Shown here one piece after another: positions 1-5,447 of a stretch of DNA of 5,810 bases. A program made the position numbers and the translations under genes. The DNA is from Planctomycetota bacterium (GTDB lineage Bacteria > Planctomycetota > Phycisphaerae > Sedimentisphaerales > Anaerohalosphaeraceae). Numbering within the stretch: the stretch's first letter is position 1; each line of letters starts with the position of its first letter. A model generated the notes under the pieces. The model searched no databases. It saw only the letters and a list, made by a program, of their open reading frames with translations, and was not told where the DNA came from. The DNA is taken from contig VRUF01000192.1 in assembly GCA_019456245.1 (NCBI GenBank), positions 1 through 5,810 of the forward strand. Direction: 5' to 3'.

Positions 1-4
1 AACC

Positions 5-98
5 GGCGTTTAGGCGCAATAAACGCAAAATGAACAAACGAACCCATTTGTTAAAATAGGTAAATTACTCAAACTGCCCGATCAGCCAGTTTGGAATT
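5..98. repeat. Two-hairpin intergenic repeat, copy 1
   Basis: The unit has two inverted repeats. Hairpin 1 is GCGTTT (6-11) with AAACGC (21-26), a perfect 6-bp stem and 9-nt loop. Hairpin 2 is CAAACTG (70-76) with CAGTTTG (87-93), a perfect 7-bp stem and 10-nt loop. The same order of elements occurs at 3004-3064, where TTACTCAAACTG (65-76 here) is repeated identically at 3030-3041. The spacing between the hairpins is longer here than in that copy. It lies downstream of the clpC terminator, so it is not needed to end clpC. A smaller inverted repeat, GTAAC (104-108) with GTTAC (115-119), follows. That the copies are related is inference; the stems are seen directly. Confidence 0.5.
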
Positions 99-172
99 AC
101 AAAGTAACAAGAAAGTTACCGCGAACAAAACGGGAATTTTCAATCGTGATCAGTATAAATATTTTATCGCAT

Positions 173-210
173 AAAAAAAGCAGGAACCTTTTTTGGCTCC
201 TGCTTTTGTA
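173..210 (-). terminator. Rho-independent terminator of clpC
   Basis: Read on the minus strand, the stem GCAGGAGCC (203-195), an AAAAAA loop (194-189) and GGTTCCTGC (188-180) give nine base pairs with one G-U wobble. Seven T residues follow (plus-strand A 179-173). The stem starts 23 nt after the clpC stop. On the plus strand the wobble becomes an A-C mismatch and the T tract is only four long, so it works best for clpC. Confidence 0.9.
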
Positions 211-226
211 TTTTATTCAGCATCTT

Positions 227-2737
227 TTACTCTGTGCGTACTACTACTTCTTCGCTTTTGTCTTTTGACGGGTCGTGGACGCCTTCGAATTTCAGGTTTT
301 CATCGTCGAATACATCTATCTTTATGACGTTTTTGCCCTTGAAGGTTCCTCTCAGCATGTTCTCGGAGAGGGGGTCCTCGATGTATTTTTCGATGGCTCG
401 TCTTAGTGGACGTGCACCGAATTCGGGGTTATAACCCTTATCGATGAGGAATTCTTTTGTGGCGTCTGTGAGTTCGAGATGCAGATTGTGTTCGACGAGT
501 CGCTTGAAGACCTTGTTGAGTTCGTACTCGACGATGGTCGCCAGGTCATCCCTTGTCAGAGCACGGAAGACGACCTGTCCGTCGAGTCGGTTGAGGAATT
601 CGGGCCTGAAGTAACGTTCGACCTCTTTGTTTAGCATTTCCTTCATTTTTTCGTAGTTTGATTCTTCGGTTTTTACGCCGAATCCGAAACCGGCCTGGTT
701 CTTGATTAGGTCTGCACCGATGTTGCTTGTCATGATTAGTATGACATTTCTAAAGTCGATTTTTCTTCCGAAGTTGTCTGTGAGCCTTCCCTCTTCCATG
801 ATCTGGAGCAGCATGTTCGAAACGTCCGTATGCGCTTTTTCAATTTCGTCGAGTAGCAGTACGGCGTACGGTCTTCTCCTGATTCTTTCGGTAAGCTGTC
901 CGCCTTCTTCGTATCCGACGTATCCCGGAGGTGCGCCGACGAGCCGACTTACGTTGTGTTTTTCCATGTATTCGCTCATGTCAAGTTGTATGAGAGCGTC
1001 GGCATCATCGAACATAAACTCTGCGATCGCCCTTGCCAGTAGAGTTTTTCCGACGCCGCTTGGTCCGATGAAGAGGAAGCTTCCGATGGGACGGTTTGGA
1101 TCCTTTAGGCCGCTTCTGCCTCTTCTGACGGCTTTTGCGACGATGTTTACAGCGTCATCCTGTGAGACGACGGTTTTGTGCAGTTCGTCTTCGAGTTCGA
1201 GCAGTCTCTGTGCTTCCTGCTTTTCGAGCCTTGTCAACGGTACTCCTGTCATTGAGCTTACGACTTCGGCGATGACTTCTTCGTCAACGATACCGGAGGT
1301 TCCTTTGTTTTCCTCGTTCCATGTTTGCTGCAGTTGAGCTTTTTCGTCGAGGGCTTTCTGTGCTTCGTCCCTTAGCGATGCGGCTCGTTCATAGTCGGCA
1401 TTTCTTACGGCGAGGTCCTTATCCTCTTGTAGTTTTTCGATCTTTCCATCGATTTCGGCGAGATCGGGCGGGGGAGCCATATTTTTGAGTCTTATCCTTG
1501 CGCCTGATTCGTCTATAACGTCTATCGCTTTGTCAGGGAGGCATCTTCCCGGTATGTACCTGATCGACAGTTCTACGGCATGTCGCAGCGATTCGTTTGT
1601 GAATTTGACCTTATGATGCTGCTCGTACCTTTCGCGAAGTCCCTTTAGTATCTCGATGGTTTCATCTCTTGAGGGCGGGTCAACTACTATTGTTTGGAAT
1701 CTTCTTTCGAGGGCGGCGTCTTTTTCGATGTATTTTCTGTACTCGTCAAATGTCGTAGCCCCGATGCACTGTACTTCACCTCTTGCCAGAGCTGGTTTTA
1801 GTACGTTGGATGCATCAATGGCTCCTTCTGCTCCGCCTGCTCCGACGAGCGTATGTAGTTCATCTATAAATAGGATGACGTTTCCGGCTCTTCTTACCTC
1901 GTTAATGACCGCTTTAATTCTTTCTTCGAACTGTCCTCGGTATTTTGTTCCCGCGACCATCATAGCGAGGTCCAGAACGACAATTCTTTTGTCGTTGAGA
2001 ATTTCGGGGACCGCTTTTCCTACGACTTTCTGGGCGAATCCCTCCACGATAGCGGTTTTTCCGACACCAGCTTCTCCGATGAGGACGGGATTGTTCTTTG
2101 TACGCCTGCAGAGTATCTGTATCAACCTTTCGATCTCGTTGGCTCTTCCGATAACGGGATCGAGTTCATTTTTTACAGCCAGCTCGGTGAGGTCCCTTCC
2201 AAAGCTGTCAAGAGCGGGTGTATTGCTTTTCTGTTTTGCATTTGTAGAGGCGCCCTGCGGACCCATCTTTGATCCCATGGCCTGATATGAGGTGTCGATG
2301 CCGGATCCGAGGAGGTTTAGAACTTCCTGCCTGACGTTTTCAAGTTTGAGTCCGAGGTTCATCAGAACCTGTGCGGCGATTCCTTCTGTTTCCCTTAGGA
2401 GACCGAGGAGGATGTGTTCGGTTCCGACGTAGTTGTGGTTTAGCGCCCGTGCTTCTTCGATTGCAAACTCTATGACTTTTTTGGCACGTGGCGTTTGCGG
2501 GAGTTTGCCCATGGTTACCATGTCTGGTCCGCTTTTTACAAGCTTTTCGATCTCCAGACGGAGCTTCTTAATATCGATGTCTAGTTTCTTGAGGACGTTT
2601 GCGCCTACTCCTGACCCTTCTTTGACCAGTCCTAGAAGTATGTGCTCGGTGCCGATATATTCGTGGTTAAATCTCTGGGCTTCCTGATTTGCCAGAGCCA
2701 TTACTTTTCTTGCGCGATCTGTAAAACGTTCAAACAT
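227..2737 (-). CDS. clpC: ATP-dependent Clp protease ATP-binding subunit ClpC
   Basis: This is a ClpC/Hsp100 AAA+ unfoldase of 836 residues. As a cytoplasmic hexamer it unfolds substrates and threads them into ClpP. Two Clp-N repeats fill about residues 2-144, each with the GTEHILLGL motif. Glu31 and Glu107 match the positions that bind phosphoarginine in Bacillus subtilis ClpC. AAA+ domain 1 has Walker A GEAGVGKT (221-228), pore loop KYRG (265-268), Walker B ending FIDE (to 293) and the arginine-finger region ERRF (344-347). The short coiled-coil/UVR-like middle domain is near 439-463, which marks ClpC rather than ClpB. Domain 2 has Walker A GPSGVGKT (558-565), pore loop GYVG (605-608), Walker B LLLDE (to 631), a Gly/Phe-rich ClpP-docking loop AGFGFGV (682-688) and sensor 2 GARPLRR (774-780). 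The ATG at 2737 is chosen over a TTG at 2755 because MFERFTDRAR is the usual family start and a GAGG Shine-Dalgarno sits 5 nt upstream. It appears intact and monocistronic. Confidence 0.97.
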   Translation of the reverse strand: MFERFTDRARKVMALANQEAQRFNHEYIGTEHILLGLVKEGSGVGANVLKKLDIDIKKLRLEIEKLVKSGPDMVTMGKLPQTPRAKKVIEFAIEEARALNHNYVGTEHILLGLLRETEGIAAQVLMNLGLKLENVRQEVLNLLGSGIDTSYQAMGSKMGPQGASTNAKQKSNTPALDSFGRDLTELAVKNELDPVIGRANEIERLIQILCRRTKNNPVLIGEAGVGKTAIVEGFAQKVVGKAVPEILNDKRIVVLDLAMMVAGTKYRGQFEERIKAVINEVRRAGNVILFIDELHTLVGAGGAEGAIDASNVLKPALARGEVQCIGATTFDEYRKYIEKDAALERRFQTIVVDPPSRDETIEILKGLRERYEQHHKVKFTNESLRHAVELSIRYIPGRCLPDKAIDVIDESGARIRLKNMAPPPDLAEIDGKIEKLQEDKDLAVRNADYERAASLRDEAQKALDEKAQLQQTWNEENKGTSGIVDEEVIAEVVSSMTGVPLTRLEKQEAQRLLELEDELHKTVVSQDDAVNIVAKAVRRGRSGLKDPNRPIGSFLFIGPSGVGKTLLARAIAEFMFDDADALIQLDMSEYMEKHNVSRLVGAPPGYVGYEEGGQLTERIRRRPYAVLLLDEIEKAHTDVSNMLLQIMEEGRLTDNFGRKIDFRNVILIMTSNIGADLIKNQAGFGFGVKTEESNYEKMKEMLNKEVERYFRPEFLNRLDGQVVFRALTRDDLATIVEYELNKVFKRLVEHNLHLELTDATKEFLIDKGYNPEFGARPLRRAIEKYIEDPLSENMLRGTFKGKNVIKIDVFDDENLKFEGVHDPSKDKSEEVVVRTE

Positions 2738-2741
2738 TTTT

Positions 2742-2747
2742 ACCTCT
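2742..2747 (-). promoter_or_regulatory. Ribosome binding site of clpC
   Basis: The minus strand reads AGAGGT followed by AAAAATG. The GAGG core is 5 nt from the ATG at 2737-2735. It decides the start, since the in-frame TTG at 2755 lies upstream of this site and has no comparable signal. Confidence 0.8.
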
Positions 2748-2786
2748 TGATTCAATCCAGTGCGGTATCACTTCAATTCGCTGATC

Positions 2787-2816
2787 ATTATACATAACGG
2801 GAACAAATTTTTCCAA
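2787..2816 (-). promoter_or_regulatory. Sigma-70-type promoter of clpC
   Basis: On the minus strand, TTGGAA (2816-2811) and a perfect TATAAT (2792-2787) are 18 nt apart. Initiation near 2780 would give a leader of about 43 nt before the ATG at 2737. A near-palindrome, GGAACAAATTTTTCC on the plus strand (2800-2814; 12 of 14 arm positions match), overlaps the -35 box and spacer and could be an operator. I see no CIRCE element (TTAGCACTC-N9-GAGTGCTAA) and no CtsR direct repeat, the usual heat-shock controls of clp genes. Confidence 0.7.
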
Positions 2817-2862
2817 CCAGATACTCATAATATGTCTGAAAATGGCATTTGTTCACAGTAGC

Positions 2863-2894
2863 GGATAATAGCTACTATCCTATCATATATGGTA
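2863..2894. promoter_or_regulatory. Pair of abutting near-palindromes upstream of clpC
   Basis: GGATAATAGCTACTATCC (2863-2880) matches its reverse complement at 16 of 18 positions. TATCATATATGGTA (2881-2894) matches at 12 of 14 and abuts it directly. They lie about 70-100 nt upstream of the proposed clpC -10 box. Such sites could bind dimeric regulators, but the AT-rich composition makes chance palindromes plausible. No known regulator consensus is recognised. Confidence 0.3.
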
Positions 2895-2934
2895 TCGGTA
2901 AAATGGTGTTAGTACTTTTGGGAGAAGTTTGATG

Positions 2935-2974
2935 AAATGCGGGTTTTTAGCTAAATTAGACAGATTTGAGTATT
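2935..2974. repeat. Degenerate partial copy of the intergenic repeat
   Basis: AAATGCGGGTTTTTAGC near 2935-2951 resembles AAATGCGGTTTCTTACT at 3018-3034, and a TTTGAG with a following ATT occurs in both. In addition, the reverse complement of 2954-2972 closely matches 3031-3048 (TACTCAAA, CTG, CT and ATT shared, with one inserted base and two substitutions). The two stretches therefore also form an inverted pair. The similarity is seen directly; shared origin is inference. Confidence 0.35.
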
Positions 2975-3003
2975 GAATTAGCGATTATGGCGCATTTCGG
3001 ATA

Positions 3004-3064
3004 GGCGTTTGGGGCAAAAATGCGGTTTCTTACTCAAACTGACTGATTGGTCCGTTTGAGATTC
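3004..3064. repeat. Two-hairpin intergenic repeat, copy 2
   Basis: Hairpin 1 is GCGTTT (3005-3010) with AAATGC (3018-3023): six pairs, including one G-U wobble when read on the minus strand. Hairpin 2 is CTCAAAC (3033-3039) with GTTTGAG (3054-3060), seven perfect pairs, extended after one mismatch by GAC (3041-3043) with GTC (3050-3052). The 12-mer TTACTCAAACTG (3030-3041) is identical to 65-76. Hairpin 2 lies about 20 nt past the stop of the minus-strand gene at 3081. It could protect or end that transcript, but no T tract follows on that strand. Confidence 0.5.
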
Positions 3065-3080
3065 TTCGGTGAGCACTAGA

Positions 3081-3338
3081 CTACTTTTTGTCTCCCAGAA
3101 GTTTTTTGAGGTAGACGTTTTCCCGCCTTGTGGCTTCGAGGTCGAAAAGGAGGTATTTAATGCTGACCCTTAGGTAGTCCAGCGATTCCTGAAGATTTGA
3201 AATGCTGTTTTCCAGTTTTTTGTGAGTTTCACTGGATTTTTTTGCGAGCAGCATGAATTTTCTCTGCTCAGAAGTCGGTATCGAGCCGATTTCCTTGACA
3301 AGTTCATTCAATTTACTTTCAAACGATGCTTCGTCCAT
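3081..3338 (-). CDS. Small coiled-coil protein of unknown function
   Basis: This is an 85-residue hydrophilic protein with no signal peptide or membrane segment, so probably cytoplasmic. Residues about 1-35 are charged and probably helical. From about residue 36 to the end, leucines and isoleucines are spaced as in a coiled coil, and the conserved-looking segment is DYLRVSIKYLLFDLEATRR (about 54-72), followed by ENVYLKKLL. From memory, small proteins with this signature recur in planctomycete genomes as conserved hypotheticals; I could not check this. A Shine-Dalgarno AAAGGA lies about 8 nt upstream of the ATG, and a promoter candidate lies further up. The gene is followed by the repeat hairpin at 3033-3060. 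No enzymatic motif is present. A structural or adaptor role through helix pairing is possible but only a guess. That it is a real gene is fairly sure; its function is unknown. Confidence 0.85.
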   Translation of the reverse strand: MDEASFESKLNELVKEIGSIPTSEQRKFMLLAKKSSETHKKLENSISNLQESLDYLRVSIKYLLFDLEATRRENVYLKKLLGDKK

Positions 3339-3382
3339 AGTAGTTTTCCTTTCTTTTCACACATAAACCTCTACCGGAGCCA

Positions 3383-3416
3383 CTTATTAATAAGCAAAAG
3401 GTATGCCAGTTGGCAA
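3383..3416 (-). promoter_or_regulatory. Candidate promoter with palindromes, small coiled-coil gene
   Basis: On the minus strand, TTGCCA (3416-3411, five of six matches to TTGACA) and TATTAA (3392-3387, four of six) are 18 nt apart. This gives a leader of about 42 nt to the ATG at 3338. The -10 box lies inside a perfect 12-bp palindrome, CTTATTAATAAG (3383-3394). The -35 box overlaps TGCCA-GT-TGGCA (3404-3415). Both would be well placed as operators. The -10 match is only moderate. Confidence 0.45.
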
Positions 3417-3452
3417 GTTGGGTAATTTAGGGCTTTATGGGAGTGCTTTTTC

Positions 3453-3470
3453 GGCTCTGAGAGCCTTTTA
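3453..3470 (+). other. Orphan hairpin with short T tract
   Basis: GGCTC (3453-3457) pairs perfectly with GAGCC (3461-3465) around a TGA loop, followed by TTTTA. It resembles a weak plus-strand terminator, yet no plus-strand gene precedes it. It could stop antisense transcription, end a small RNA, or be chance. Confidence 0.3.
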
Positions 3471-3558
3471 AAGCGTATTTTAATGCTGTTGTGGGTAAGG
3501 ACAGATATGCAGTTTGTGTGGGCGTGTTGCATAAAGACAACGATTTGAGATTGGCATG

Positions 3559-3583
3559 GGCGTTAACTTGGGTAAAACGCAGA
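3559..3583. repeat. Possible fragment of the intergenic repeat (hairpin 1)
   Basis: GCGTT (3560-3564) and AACGC (3576-3580) can pair. The order GGCGTT, TTGGG, AAAA, then GC-G parallels 3004-3025. TTTGAGATT (3544-3552), just upstream, is identical to 3055-3063. Hairpin 2 is not found downstream. The match is short and may be chance. Confidence 0.25.
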
Positions 3584-3656
3584 CTTTATCGGCGGTTGTC
3601 GATATGTTGTTTTTTGTAAACATGAGCCGGATTTTATTTCAATTTTTGGCGTGAAT

Positions 3657-3685
3657 TTGAGTATATTTTTGTTTTTTGGTATAAT
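3657..3685 (+). promoter_or_regulatory. Extended -10 promoter of the secreted protease-like gene
   Basis: TTGAGT (3657-3662) and a perfect TATAAT (3680-3685) are separated by 17 nt. TGG directly precedes the -10 box, forming the extended element TGnTATAAT. Initiation near 3692 gives a leader of about 83 nt before the ATG at 3775. Confidence 0.75.
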
Positions 3686-3774
3686 GGTATTTATGCGTTA
3701 GCAGCTTTTTTATCGGTTGTATGGGTAATCAGTATGGATTCAGTTTGTGTCAATTCTTTGCGGAAGGTTCGATT

Positions 3775-5397
3775 ATGAGTAAAGTCCGAGTTTTGCGGTT
3801 TGCGGTTTGTGTTTTTTTTCTTGTTTGTTTTTTTTGCGGTTTAGCTTTTGGCGCCCCGCGTAAAGGCTGGAAGCGCAAGGATGTCGATATTCGTGCCGGC
3901 AACGGGCGGAGGATAAGGGGAATTTATTACCCTGAGGGCAAAGAGGTGCTTCTGCGTAAAGAAAAAAAGAGTCGCGCGCGATCTGCGACCAAGCCGTCCG
4001 CCCAGCCTATGGCAAAGTCTACGGCTACGGAAGGGACATCAGGCGTAGTTAGCAGTGTGTCTATCAATACAATAGACTCTCCTCCGATCGACGGGTTCAT
4101 TCCGTGGATAGCGGTGACGGCAACTGATGAGCATGTCGATATTGATGAGATGGACTTTTATGCTGCGAAGCAACTTTCGATAATCGGTGAACCTCTTCCT
4201 GATATTCAAGCCAGTGATTTTGCAATAGGTATTTTTGATACCGGTGCCAGTGCTCATGTCATGGGTTACGGAGCTTCGCAGGTTCTTAATGTTGAGGGTT
4301 CGTATCTTACAAATAATCTTATAGAGATATCCGGTGTAACCGGCAGCGTTTTTGCGTGGGTGAGTGAGCCGCTTGCTTTATTTATCGCCGGGTTAAGCGC
4401 GATCGATCCTGTTGAGAAGACGCTTGATACGTCTGTGATGGTTGGGGAAAGTAATATTTCGATAGTTGTCGGCGATGAGCCCTTGCCTGACGACCCCGAT
4501 CTACCGACGGCGATAGGTGCGCCGATGTCGGTGTTTTTTACGACGGTGATCAATAATGAAAATGAGATCACGATAGAGTATGGCGGTGAGGAATATACTG
4601 CTCCTGATATAAGTGTTTTTGACCATGATGATGCTAACGTACCGGATTATCCGATAGCTGTTCCGCTTGAGCTTCGTCCTTTGGGCGCGTTTTCGGTTGG
4701 CTACATTGCTTTTGATCTCGAGGATATATTGAACGGTAATATAGGTGTATCCAGCCCATCGGTTATTATCGGCAATTTCGCACAGAGCCTTTTCTTTGTT
4801 CACGCGGTGGATATGGATGATGACGGGAACTCTGCATTTGATAAGGATCGTTTCATGTTTGACACCGGAGCTCAGGTTACGGTTATCGGTTCGCGGATAG
4901 CGGCGAGACTTGGTATCGATCCTGATTCTCCGGAATTCATAGTCGATATCGAAGGAGTAACCGGTGATGTATCCTGGGTGAACGGTTATTATATCGATTC
5001 GGTAGAAATCCCTGCTTTGGGCGAGTGGCTGCGATTTACGAATGTGCCTGTTATATTGCTTGATATTGCTTCACCGGAGGGCGGTACGCTGGATGGTATT
5101 ATCGGGATGAACCTTTTTACGGAATACAACATGGTTCTTCGCGGCGGGGGAATGTTTCTTGAGGACGATCCGATGCTGGAGCTTGAACGAATAGTTTTTG
5201 AGCGTAATGTAGCTGATATATGGCCTGCGGAGGGAGATGGAAAGGTTAACTTGCGTGATTTTGCTGTTTGTGCGGATGAGTGGCTTTCCGGTGCCGGGGC
5301 TGGTTGCGATATAGCGCCGATAGGTGATGTTGACGGTGAGGTTGATATTCTTGATCTTGCGGTTCTTGCTGAAAACTGGCTGGACGGAGCCTTTTAG
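3775..5397 (+). CDS. Secreted two-lobed retropepsin-like protein with dockerin-like end
   Basis: This is a 540-residue exported protein, probably an aspartic protease. Residues 1-26 form a signal peptide with cleavage likely after AFG. Residues 27-86 are very basic (18 Lys/Arg, 6 acidic). Two similar lobes follow. Lobe 1 has DTGAS (Asp155), GVTG (187-190) and AIGAP (246-250). Lobe 2 has DTGAQ (Asp363), GVTG (394-397) and GIIGMNLF (441-448). DTGA plus a later hydrophobic-hydrophobic-Gly motif is the signature of retropepsin-like aspartic proteases, and both Asp residues are kept. Two EF-hand-like dockerin-type repeats (about 486-504 and 517-536, the second GDVDGEVDILDLAVLAENWL) close the protein and probably bind calcium or anchor it. 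Cys499 and Cys511 could form a disulfide. The ATG at 3775 is preferred over 3721 because AAGG lies 7 nt upstream and the signal peptide begins there. The gene stands alone and converges with the next. The fold family is fairly sure; proteolytic activity and substrate are not shown. Confidence 0.85.
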   Translation: MSKVRVLRFAVCVFFLVCFFCGLAFGAPRKGWKRKDVDIRAGNGRRIRGIYYPEGKEVLLRKEKKSRARSATKPSAQPMAKSTATEGTSGVVSSVSINTIDSPPIDGFIPWIAVTATDEHVDIDEMDFYAAKQLSIIGEPLPDIQASDFAIGIFDTGASAHVMGYGASQVLNVEGSYLTNNLIEISGVTGSVFAWVSEPLALFIAGLSAIDPVEKTLDTSVMVGESNISIVVGDEPLPDDPDLPTAIGAPMSVFFTTVINNENEITIEYGGEEYTAPDISVFDHDDANVPDYPIAVPLELRPLGAFSVGYIAFDLEDILNGNIGVSSPSVIIGNFAQSLFFVHAVDMDDDGNSAFDKDRFMFDTGAQVTVIGSRIAARLGIDPDSPEFIVDIEGVTGDVSWVNGYYIDSVEIPALGEWLRFTNVPVILLDIASPEGGTLDGIIGMNLFTEYNMVLRGGGMFLEDDPMLELERIVFERNVADIWPAEGDGKVNLRDFAVCADEWLSGAGAGCDIAPIGDVDGEVDILDLAVLAENWLDGAF

Positions 5398-5427
5398 TCG
5401 ATAGTCTTTAGTCCCTCCTTCGGCGGG
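5395..5427. repeat. Heptamer repeats and hairpin at the convergent junction
   Basis: Three tandem 7-nt units, TAGTCGA, TAGTCTT and TAGTCCC (5395-5415), share TAGTC; the first supplies the TAG stop of the upstream gene. CCCTCC (5413-5418) then pairs with GGCGGG (5422-5427) around a TTC loop with one mismatch. The junction lies between convergent genes, so the hairpin could be a weak two-way terminator, but no T tract follows on either strand. A related GTCGTTAG occurs at 5438-5445. Confidence 0.45.
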
Positions 5428-5447
5428 CAGGCTCTTGGTCGTTAGGG

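Larger units (their letters stand above)
2738..3080. other. Intergenic region upstream of clpC
   Basis: This stretch lies between the clpC start and the stop of the small coiled-coil gene. It holds the clpC ribosome binding site and promoter, adjacent near-palindromes at 2863-2894, and two copies of a degenerate hairpin repeat (2935-2974 and 3004-3064). I see no convincing reading frame and no RNA gene. No intrinsic terminator with a T tract is visible for the minus-strand gene ending at 3081. Confidence 0.6.
3339..3774. other. Divergent intergenic region
   Basis: This region separates the minus-strand coiled-coil gene from the plus-strand secreted protein gene. It contains a promoter candidate for each, an orphan hairpin (3453-3470) and a fragment resembling hairpin 1 of the intergenic repeat (3559-3583). 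The longest small frame checked, an ATG at 3556 giving 32 residues, has no ribosome binding site and runs into the plus-strand promoter, so it is not called. Confidence 0.6.

Noticed and set aside
702..1337. Plus-strand open frame inside clpC
   Set aside because: It is serine-rich and low in complexity, antisense to well-conserved ClpC motifs, with no ribosome binding site. It is a shadow of the real gene, as are the other plus-strand frames between 234 and 2687.
2738..2755. Upstream TTG start giving ClpC six more residues
   Set aside because: The ATG at 2737 has a well-spaced GAGG and gives the standard ClpC N-terminus MFERFTDRAR.
3222..3425. Plus-strand 67-residue frame opposite the coiled-coil gene
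   Set aside because: It overlaps the minus-strand gene, which has a good ribosome binding site and heptad pattern, and it shows no features of its own.
3556..3654. Possible 32-residue plus-strand peptide
   Set aside because: No Shine-Dalgarno precedes it, and it lies upstream of the promoter it nearly runs into.
3721..3774. Upstream ATG adding 18 residues to the secreted protein
   Set aside because: It has no Shine-Dalgarno and would bury the signal peptide behind a non-signal leader. The ATG at 3775 has AAGG 7 nt upstream and opens directly into the signal peptide.
4039..4803. Minus-strand open frames inside the secreted protein gene
   Set aside because: They lie opposite the signature-bearing plus-strand frame and show no recognisable domain or start signal.
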